Below the pieces are notes generated by a model that was not told where the DNA came from, made no database searches, and worked only from the letters and a program-made list of their open reading frames with translations. Of a stretch of DNA of 64,000 nucleotides, positions 63,652-64,000 are shown piece after piece; the stretch's first letter is position 1; each line of letters opens with the position of its first letter. The translations under genes were made by a program, and so were the position numbers. Source of the stretch: Lampris incognitus (lineage: Eukaryota; Chordata; Actinopteri; Lampriformes; Lampridae). The stretch covers positions 148,708,050 through 148,772,049 of the forward strand of contig NC_079211.1 in assembly GCF_029633865.1 (NCBI RefSeq). Direction: 5' to 3'.

Positions 63652-64000
63652 TAAGTAACTGTGAAGAGCTCTGGGTGGCTGTTGCAGCTAGAAAGGTGCT
63701 ATATAAAATGCAACTTGATTGATTGATTGGTTGGTTGATTGATTGATTGATAATGTGAATTCCCAGAGCGATGGCACCTCGGTCAAATGCTCGTCTACAG
63801 AGCAAACGCGTGTCGTCGCCTGCCAAGTCGGATACCCAGCTTTAAGGAAAGACCAAGAGGTAGGGACAAGTAAAGATTAATTTCTACTCATCGTGTGACA
63901 TCTGTGATGAATAGTCTCTTTGTTCAGATGCTTGCATTGGTGTTAAGCTTTGTGCCGTTCCTCTGCAGGTGAAATTTTGGCTGAACTTTGACTTCAACCT
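18653..64000 (+). CDS. itga2: itga2, integrin alpha-2 (collagen receptor subunit), 22 exons, 3' end outside window
   Basis: Exons: 18653-18701, 23467-23590, 25254-25363, 26292-26383, 32139-32253, 32473-32600, 33845-33993, 36448-36598, 39843-40008, 40274-40350, 41823-41961, 42924-43069, 45127-45270, 46183-46386, 49814-49944, 50149-50312, 51533-51684, 52776-52886, 54764-54849, 62676-62817, 63767-63859, 63969-64000+. Phases match at every junction; 901 full codons. The protein is a type I membrane receptor pairing with integrin beta-1 to bind collagen. Residues 1-16 start the signal peptide. FG-GAP repeats begin about 24. The I domain spans about 165-365, with MIDAS DGSNS (176-180), Thr246 and Asp279, and helix-C motif GYYNR (309-313). 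Ca loops lie at 495-503, 559-567 and 621-629. Leg domains follow. Alpha-2 fits better than alpha-1: [33 protein letters not shown] and ILQDRNHSS are alpha-2-like. Fish may carry itga2 paralogues, so the copy number suffix is not assigned. Confidence 0.95.
19190..20030. repeat. 21-bp minisatellite in itga2 intron 1
   Basis: About 38 copies of TTTACACACCTGATCAGGAGC with C/T variants. A few AAGCGGTTACACACC interruptions sit near the edges. Because 21 is a multiple of three, several frames on both strands stay open (about 400 codons); these are not genes. Confidence 0.95.
20040..20760. other. no gene recognised (itga2 intron 1)
   Basis: AT-rich single-copy-looking intron sequence. No repeat family or coding potential seen. 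Confidence 0.5.
20795..20880 (-). mobile_element. tRNA-like (pol III) unit, split by a hAT insertion
   Basis: On the - strand: A box TAGTCGACTGG (20867-20877) and B box GGGTTCGCGTCC (20824-20835), properly spaced. The 5' end continues after the hAT element, from 21742. It may be a SINE head or a tRNA pseudogene. Confidence 0.65.
20881..21733. mobile_element. non-autonomous hAT element with 8-bp target duplication
   Basis: Terminal inverted repeats CAGTGGTTCTCAACC at the left and its match CGGTTGAGAAACACTG at the right. Flanks are GACTAAAG (20873-20880) and GACTAGAG (21734-21741), an 8-bp duplication with one change. The interior has no transposase and holds a tandem array. Confidence 0.9.
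21095..21475. repeat. 41-bp tandem array inside the hAT element
   Basis: About nine units of GCAGTAACTTTCAGATATAT followed by GTAACAAAACAGAATTCTTAT, with ACAGAATATGTATT variants alternating. Confidence 0.9.
21742..22194. other. no gene recognised
   Basis: GC-balanced intron sequence after the split tRNA-like unit. Short open frames only. Confidence 0.4.
22195..22330 (+). repeat. family E 5' fragment
   Basis: Begins GTGCGGGAAGATGGCGGCGTG and continues with the GGAGGCCTCACACCGTCCA block of family E. Confidence 0.5.
22483..22538. repeat. GAA microsatellite
   Basis: Pure GAA repeat, about 18 units, in itga2 intron 1. Confidence 0.95.
22630..22735 (-). mobile_element. SINE family B head, inverted next to a full copy
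   Basis: Reverse complement of the family B tRNA-like head (GGGATTCGAACCGCCGATCC), lying tail-away from the + copy that follows. The two heads face each other across about 10 bp. Confidence 0.75.
22745..23165 (+). mobile_element. SINE family B
   Basis: Full copy from GCGTCTGGGTGGCGTAGCG through the GTGAAAAGAAGCGGCTGGCG landmark to GGGGAGAAAAAGGGGG. Confidence 0.85.
23467..23590 (+). CDS. itga2: itga2 exon 2 (propeller blade 1)
   Basis: Acceptor CTCTCCCCCAG. Encodes [14 protein letters not shown] and [10 protein letters not shown], the first FG-GAP repeat. Ends within the Trp codon before GTACGA, phase 2. Confidence 0.93.
23755..24000 (-). mobile_element. SINE family A-related copy
   Basis: Reverse complement of a family A-like head: CTCGAACCCAGGGCCTTCTTG and GTGAGGCAGCAGTGCTGACC, with a different 3' body. 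Confidence 0.7.
24225..24630 (-). mobile_element. tRNA-derived SINE, third family
   Basis: On the - strand: CGTGGTGGTGTAGCGGTCTAA (A box), then GAGGTTTGCGCCTCGG (B box), a body with TCTGGCCATAGTCGG in reverse, and an A-rich end. Lies in itga2 intron 2. Confidence 0.65.
24801..24849. repeat. TG microsatellite
   Basis: Pure TG run of about 24 units after a short CA stretch, in itga2 intron 2. Confidence 0.95.
25254..25363 (+). CDS. itga2: itga2 exon 3
   Basis: Encodes [20 protein letters not shown] followed by a Cys-containing [13 protein letters not shown] segment, the end of propeller repeat 1. Acceptor TTCCTAAAG is weak; donor CAGG|GTAAGA is strong. Phase 1. Confidence 0.92.
25740..26141. 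mobile_element. MITE with imperfect inverted ends
   Basis: Starts GGTAACACTTTATTTGAAGC. GCATCTATAATGCCC near the left matches the reverse complement of GGGCGTTATAGATGC near the right. No ORF. Lies in itga2 intron 3 between two copies of a GGGATTTCCACAAATA-TG-repeat segment. Confidence 0.6.
26181..26240. repeat. TG microsatellite followed by TA
   Basis: About 29 TG units then a short TA run, just before itga2 exon 4. Confidence 0.95.
26292..26383 (+). CDS. itga2: itga2 exon 4
   Basis: Acceptor CTGCCTCTTCACAG. Encodes [12 protein letters not shown] and SGSL of propeller repeat 2. Donor CTG|GTAAGC, phase 0. Confidence 0.92.
26540..31610 (+). mobile_element. L1-type LINE, 5'-truncated, expanded by an internal tandem array
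   Basis: The left part (26540-27516) encodes L1 ORF2 C-terminal features: [41 protein letters not shown]. The right part (31262-31530) resumes with [20 protein letters not shown] and [19 protein letters not shown], the L1 Cys-rich tail. Between them the coding sequence is replaced by about 100 copies of a 37-bp unit that itself comes from the same ORF. Frame breaks show it is inactive. Confidence 0.85.
27517..31268. repeat. 37-bp minisatellite, about 100 copies, L1-derived
   Basis: Unit TTTGGATCAGGTACTCTCTT plus CCTCTTCATGCAGTAGA, with C/T, A/G and CAATTCCTCTCC variants. The flanking L1 coding sequence holds the single-copy parent ([14 protein letters not shown]). Some units are shortened by 3-4 bp. 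Confidence 0.97.
31640..32060 (+). repeat. dispersed repeat, pair of 13125-13455
   Basis: Same order of landmarks as the upstream copy: GCGCCCCTAGCGGCGGCAGG, TCTGTGCATTGTGGGTTT, GATTGCTATTGGCAGTA. It has an extra block with TTAACGTTAGCC in the middle. Confidence 0.65.
32139..32253 (+). CDS. itga2: itga2 exon 5
   Basis: Encodes [18 protein letters not shown] and FSPAVQ, the alpha-2-like Cys-rich link into the I domain. Acceptor is GTAAAG. It follows a 5.8-kb intron that holds the L1-derived 37-bp array. Phase 1. Confidence 0.92.
32473..32600 (+). CDS. itga2: itga2 exon 6 (I domain start, MIDAS)
   Basis: Encodes [16 protein letters not shown]: the first beta strand and the D-x-S-x-S metal site (GAT at 32508). 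Ends DIGPEKTQ, phase 0. Confidence 0.95.
32800..33235 (-). mobile_element. SINE family B
   Basis: Reverse complement of the family: AGCCGCTTCTTTTCACCTGAC landmark and GGGGATTCGAACCAGCGATCC head. Fills most of itga2 intron 6 with the following fragment. Confidence 0.85.
33509..33640 (+). mobile_element. SINE family A, 3' part
   Basis: Starts at GATGGCCTGGCGGCCTGTC, ends with a GGATGGATGGAT tail. It is preceded by a T-rich stretch (33310-33505). Confidence 0.75.
33845..33993 (+). CDS. itga2: itga2 exon 7 (I domain)
   Basis: Encodes [27 protein letters not shown]. The first Thr of TNTF matches the MIDAS threonine. Phase 2. Confidence 0.95.
34058..34135. repeat. TG microsatellite
   Basis: About 38 TG units directly after itga2 exon 7, preceded by three copies of TTTATTTGTGTCTATGC. 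Confidence 0.95.
34665..34845. repeat. inverted repeat arm, partner 35034-35205
   Basis: CTGTACCTCCTGTGCTTCCG and GCAGGCAATATTAATAACCG-type blocks here are the reverse complement of 35034-35205, with few changes over about 165 bp. Confidence 0.85.
34891..35530 (+). mobile_element. RTE LINE 3' end, split by the hairpin element
   Basis: 34891-34921 (GGTATATTGGGAGAAGGATG) and 35346-35530 (GCTGCCAGGGAAGAGG ... ACGGGAGCAGCTGAGAG, TAG tail) are adjacent in the copy at 54461-54660. The interruption is 34922-35345. Confidence 0.85.
34922..35345. mobile_element. Penelope-like snap-back insertion with 14-bp duplication
   Basis: Left arm TCAAAGGAGTTGAATCAAG ... and right arm ... CTTGATTCAACTCCTTTGG are inverted copies. 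Flanks repeat GATGCTGAATATGG exactly (34908-34921 and 35346-35359). The right end has an extra GATGAATGAGAACATTCACAG tail. The centre is replaced by the inverted flank copy 35034-35205. Confidence 0.8.
35552..35920 (+). mobile_element. SINE family A
   Basis: Full copy: GGCGTGGTGGCGCAGTGGTTA head to GATGGATGGATGG tail. Inserted next to the RTE TAG tail. Confidence 0.85.
36448..36598 (+). CDS. itga2: itga2 exon 8 (I domain)
   Basis: Acceptor TTCTCTCAG at 36447 is preferred over the AG four bases later because only it restores frame. Encodes [19 protein letters not shown] with the third MIDAS Asp (residue 279). Phase 0. Confidence 0.94.
36675..37055 (+). mobile_element. SINE family A
   Basis: Full copy, head GGGGCAGCACGGTGGCGCAG, TG run, GGATGGATGGAT tail. 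In itga2 intron 8. Confidence 0.87.
37056..37730. other. no gene recognised (itga2 intron 8)
   Basis: Unassigned intron sequence. A short GATGATGATGATGA run near 37552. Confidence 0.5.
37735..38020 (-). mobile_element. SINE family B, partial
   Basis: Reverse complement copy lacking the head. It ends where a + copy starts. Confidence 0.8.
38022..38455 (+). mobile_element. SINE family B
   Basis: Starts GGGCATCCAGGTAGCATGG, ends in GGGGAGAAAAAGGG plus an A run. With the preceding copy it forms a second inverted family B pair. Confidence 0.85.
38660..38945 (+). mobile_element. LINE C-terminal remnant
   Basis: A frame reads [20 protein letters not shown] then PQEELGA, a block typical of the end of teleost non-LTR retrotransposon proteins, followed by a frameshift and a [11 protein letters not shown] end. 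Confidence 0.6.
39059..39790 (+). mobile_element. dispersed repeat family E
   Basis: Begins with two tandem 5' units (GTGTGGGAAGATGGTGGCGTG near 39060 and GTGTGGGAAGATGGCGGCGTG near 39115). It continues through ACCACGG, CTAACTGCTAGCCCATGC (twice) and CTGACAGTCATCCTGGCTGG, and ends near TTGCACTGCTGTG, just before itga2 exon 9. Confidence 0.75.
39843..40008 (+). CDS. itga2: itga2 exon 9 (I domain C-terminal part)
   Basis: Encodes [15 protein letters not shown], with the GYYNR helix-C motif of collagen-binding I domains, then [13 protein letters not shown] and NRIFNIEG. Phase 1. Confidence 0.95.
40274..40350 (+). CDS. itga2: itga2 exon 10
   Basis: Encodes [20 protein letters not shown], the return from the I domain to the propeller. 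Phase 0. Confidence 0.94.
40630..41060 (-). mobile_element. SINE family B
   Basis: Reverse complement copy in itga2 intron 10, with the GGGATTCGAACCGGCGATCC head near 40990. Confidence 0.85.
41378..41690 (+). mobile_element. SINE family A-related, degenerate
   Basis: GCAGCACAGTGGTGCAGCAAG head with a short deletion, then AGAAGGTCCTGGGTTTG and the same alternative 3' body as the - copy at 23755-24000. Confidence 0.65.
41823..41961 (+). CDS. itga2: itga2 exon 11
   Basis: Encodes [18 protein letters not shown] and [12 protein letters not shown], propeller repeat 3. Phase 1. Confidence 0.95.
42308..42755 (+). mobile_element. SINE family B
   Basis: Full copy, GTCCGGGTAGCATGGCGGTC to AATCCACAAAAAAAAAG. 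Itga2 intron 11. Confidence 0.87.
42924..43069 (+). CDS. itga2: itga2 exon 12
   Basis: Encodes [20 protein letters not shown] and SGQVVVYTV, propeller repeat 4. Phase 0. Confidence 0.95.
43305..43672 (+). mobile_element. SINE family A
   Basis: GGGCGACAAGGTGGCGCAGTG head, GGGTTCGAACCCC B box, short TG run, GGATGGATGGAT tail. Itga2 intron 12. Confidence 0.87.
43895..44085. repeat. TA and TG microsatellites
   Basis: TA run at 43898-43931 and TG run at 44046-44084, with single-copy sequence between. Confidence 0.9.
44100..45110. other. no gene recognised (itga2 intron 12)
   Basis: AT-rich intron sequence. A small dyad with GCTAGCTAGC lies near 44700. No repeat family assigned. Confidence 0.5.
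45127..45270 (+). CDS. itga2: itga2 exon 13 (Ca loop 1)
   Basis: Encodes [20 protein letters not shown] followed by D and [19 protein letters not shown] is a canonical Ca-binding FG-GAP loop. Phase 0. Confidence 0.96.
45412..45810 (-). mobile_element. SINE family B
   Basis: Reverse complement copy. Its outer flanks share GTGACATCTTCAGAGGGATGT-like and AGATGTCACTTAG sequence in opposite order. Itga2 intron 13. Confidence 0.83.
46183..46386 (+). CDS. itga2: itga2 exon 14 (Ca loop 2)
   Basis: Encodes [20 protein letters not shown] and [13 protein letters not shown]; the loop DLNLDGYSD is complete. Phase 0. Confidence 0.96.
46465..47535 (+). mobile_element. 5S rRNA-derived SINE, interrupted
   Basis: The head contains TAGTACTTGGATGGGAGACC, the 5S rRNA internal promoter region. 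The body has GTCCTGACTTACTGTGCTCA and CACTTATCACAAAGA, and the 3' end GTGCTATGTAAATGTAATCC. It is split by another SINE at 46755-47247. Itga2 intron 14. Confidence 0.85.
46755..47247 (+). mobile_element. tRNA-derived SINE nested in the 5S-SINE, with target duplication
   Basis: Head GATGGCCGAGCGGAATAAAC (A box) and GAGGTTCGTATCCC (B box), tail A-rich. Flanked by AAGAGCCCACGGCA (46741-46754) and AAGATCCCACGGCA (47248-47261), 13 of 14 identical. Confidence 0.88.
47618..47980 (+). mobile_element. SINE family A
   Basis: Head GGCTGCACAGTGGTGCAGTGG, B box GAGTTCGAGCCCC, 3' end AGAGCAGGATAAGCGG. Confidence 0.85.
48428..48900. repeat. dispersed teleost repeat, AGTCAACTTTATTTG type
   Basis: Contains AAGTCAACTTTATTTGTGTAG, CACAAATTACAAATGTGCCTC and CCTTAGACCCTCACATC, familiar from many fish intron sequences. 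The family name is not assigned and the right end is unclear. Confidence 0.5.
49188..49630 (+). mobile_element. SINE family B
   Basis: Full copy preceded by a second head fragment (49140-49187), so the insertion may have hit an older copy. Confidence 0.85.
49814..49944 (+). CDS. itga2: itga2 exon 15 (Ca loop 3)
   Basis: Encodes [20 protein letters not shown] and [13 protein letters not shown], the last propeller blade. Phase 2. Confidence 0.95.
50149..50312 (+). CDS. itga2: itga2 exon 16 (thigh domain start)
   Basis: Encodes [18 protein letters not shown] and [18 protein letters not shown]. Phase 1. Confidence 0.94.
50576..50645. repeat. GA microsatellite
   Basis: About 35 uninterrupted GA units, itga2 intron 16, joined to an RTE fragment. 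Confidence 0.95.
50655..50830 (+). mobile_element. RTE LINE fragment with internal deletion
   Basis: Encodes [17 protein letters not shown] and then jumps to [16 protein letters not shown] and [12 protein letters not shown], removing nearly all RT. The join differs from that at 12250. Confidence 0.8.
50936..51082 (+). mobile_element. SINE family A, 3' part
   Basis: Begins CCCTAGGTGTGACTGTGTCG, ends GATGGATGGATGGAT. Confidence 0.8.
51533..51684 (+). CDS. itga2: itga2 exon 17
   Basis: Encodes [20 protein letters not shown], a conserved thigh-domain strand pair. Phase 0. Confidence 0.95.
51830..52695 (+). mobile_element. SINE family B, split by a DNA element
   Basis: The head 51830-51860 (GTAGCGTGGCAGTCTGTTCC) and the rest 52290-52695 (TTGCCTACCAACACGGGG onward) join perfectly when 51861-52289 is removed. 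Confidence 0.85.
51861..52289. mobile_element. short DNA element with CCCAGATAGC-type ends
   Basis: Left end CCCAGACAGCAAAAC, right end GGATGCTATCTGGG, inverted. The flanking duplication is TT (or GTT). The interior has partly repeated GTGGCCCATATTTG and GGGCCACTTCAGG-type blocks and no transposase. Confidence 0.75.
52776..52886 (+). CDS. itga2: itga2 exon 18
   Basis: Encodes [20 protein letters not shown] and SAWEFF. Phase 0. Confidence 0.93.
53197..53221. repeat. CA microsatellite
   Basis: Short CA run of about 12 units, itga2 intron 18. Confidence 0.9.
53655..54690 (+). mobile_element. RTE-type LINE, RT C-terminal half, long open frame
   Basis: A 322-codon open frame (53665-54633) covers the RT palm and C-terminus: [20 protein letters not shown], catalytic block [34 protein letters not shown], then [19 protein letters not shown]-rich tail ends it. 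The catalytic FADD is FEDD. It is 5'-truncated and lacks the endonuclease. Similar protein pieces are often annotated as craniofacial development protein 2-like; RTE clade is assigned from memory of that family. Confidence 0.88.
54764..54849 (+). CDS. itga2: itga2 exon 19
   Basis: Encodes [20 protein letters not shown], the Cys pair of the calf region. It is squeezed between two RTE LINE pieces of opposite strand. Phase 2. Confidence 0.94.
54935..55368 (-). mobile_element. SINE family B
   Basis: Reverse complement copy, head GGGGATTCGAACCGCCAATCC at about 55295. Itga2 intron 19. Confidence 0.87.
55690..55905 (+). mobile_element. 5S-derived SINE, body fragment
   Basis: Shares GCCAGTAGGGGGCAGTCTTC and CACTGTGCTGTAGG with 46590-46740. 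It lacks the 5S head and the 3' end and abuts the RTE piece. Confidence 0.75.
55914..57970 (-). mobile_element. RTE-type LINE, endonuclease to early RT, 3'-truncated
   Basis: On the - strand the endonuclease comes first (57273-57968): [49 protein letters not shown]. Next are [14 protein letters not shown] and QVDYILCR (56876-57217), then the linker (56379-56732) and early RT ([20 protein letters not shown]). It stops before the catalytic RT block. A CT run (56394-56428) and frame breaks interrupt it. Confidence 0.88.
58281..60533 (+). mobile_element. Tc1-type DNA transposon with about 210-bp inverted ends, transposase broken
   Basis: Ends CAAACCCCAATTCCAATGAAG at the left and the reverse complement at the right, flanked by TA at 58279-58280 and 60534-60535. 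The transposase (about 58640-59640) has WSDES (first Asp, 59101), QQDNAKPH (second Asp, 59374) and an SPIEHVW block with the Glu codon at 59479. A TGA at 59446-59448 and upstream frame breaks inactivate it. The right arm carries an insertion at 59849-60480. Confidence 0.9.
59849..60480. mobile_element. Penelope-like snap-back insertion, nearly perfect hairpin
   Basis: Arms 59849-60140 and about 60155-60440 are inverted copies with a roughly 20-bp centre (GTGGTCATGAGAGTCGTAC). Flanks repeat TGTTTTTATTTAC exactly (59836-59848 and 60481-60493). It has the same ends as 34922-35345. No ORF of RT or GIY-YIG type remains; the Penelope link is from memory of the end sequence. Confidence 0.75.
60605..61370 (+). 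mobile_element. dispersed repeat family E
   Basis: GTGGGAAGATGGTGGTGCGAG start, GCTAACTGCTAGCCCATGCAG twice (duplicated body), GACAGTCATCCTGGCTGGTG, TGCACTGCTGTGGGCTGGG and a GAAACCAAATTTCGTCTC end. Confidence 0.72.
61505..61580. repeat. two-copy GC-rich tandem repeat
   Basis: GGTCTGAGGCCCCGGGGCAG plus TTGCCCACATCG occurs twice in a row. Confidence 0.85.
61612..61735. repeat. dispersed repeat, pair of 4535-4660
   Basis: Same landmarks as the paip1 intron copy, including TTGTCTGGCCCACAATGCA. Confidence 0.6.
61860..62385. other. no gene recognised (itga2 intron 19)
   Basis: Very AT-rich, with ATATAATTTAT-type low-complexity sequence at 62220-62380. Confidence 0.5.
62385..62445 (+). mobile_element. 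SINE family A tail fragment
   Basis: GACCCTGGGAGCAGGATAAGC and GGATGGATGAATGGATGGAT only. Confidence 0.65.
62676..62817 (+). CDS. itga2: itga2 exon 20
   Basis: Encodes [19 protein letters not shown] and SSNLFYASV. Phase 0. It follows the 7.8-kb intron 19. Confidence 0.94.
63569..63648. repeat. TG microsatellite
   Basis: About 40 TG units in itga2 intron 20, followed by GATTGATTGATT at 63716-63750. Confidence 0.95.
63767..63859 (+). CDS. itga2: itga2 exon 21
   Basis: Encodes SDGTSVKCS and [16 protein letters not shown]. Phase 0. Confidence 0.94.
63969..64000 (+). CDS. itga2: itga2 exon 22, cut by window end
   Basis: Acceptor CCTCTGCAG. Encodes [10 protein letters not shown], then the window ends. 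Confidence 0.93.
   Translation, partial: MKFWLNFDFN

Overview
The window is vertebrate nuclear DNA, most likely from a ray-finned (teleost) fish. It shows GT-AG introns, an integrin alpha gene spread over more than 45 kb, and a dense mix of repeats typical of teleosts: tRNA-derived SINEs with GGAT tails, Tc1, hAT, RTE, L1 and L2 LINEs, Penelope-like snap-back elements and long TG runs. No prokaryotic features are present.

Two protein-coding genes lie on the + strand. The first (about 2 to 6,200) is the 3' end of paip1, encoding poly(A)-binding-protein-interacting protein 1: the last four coding exons, a probable earlier exon fragment and a 3' UTR with an AATAAA signal. The second is itga2, the integrin alpha-2 subunit of the collagen receptor. 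It starts at 18,653, and 22 exons can be read with matching phases before the window cuts exon 22. They encode the signal peptide start, the beta-propeller repeats, the inserted I domain with an intact MIDAS and the collagen-binding type helix C, three Ca-binding FG-GAP loops, and the upper leg (thigh/calf) domains. About 902 codons are present; the rest lies downstream.

The 12.4 kb between the genes holds no recognised host coding gene. It contains: a non-LTR LINE interrupted by a GC-rich dispersed repeat (7.2-10.3 kb); an L2-like LINE remnant (10.4-11.1 kb); tRNA-SINEs; a deleted RTE LINE (12.0-12.7 kb); a CpG-rich block with TATA and CRE motifs (13.5-14.3 kb); a foldback element with tRNA-like arms (14.5-15.0 kb); and a C-rich minisatellite (15.9-16.7 kb).

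The itga2 introns are largely repeats. Intron 1 has a 21-bp minisatellite and a hAT element inserted in a tRNA-like unit. Intron 4 has an L1 fragment whose coding sequence has expanded into about 100 copies of a 37-bp unit. Intron 7 has a nested foldback. Intron 14 has a SINE inside a 5S-derived SINE. Introns 18 and 19 carry opposite-strand pieces of an RTE LINE. Intron 19 also has a Tc1 transposon whose right arm carries a Penelope-type hairpin insertion. The strongest leads for novelty are the L1-born minisatellite, the tRNA-armed foldback and the hammerhead-like core in the snap-back element.
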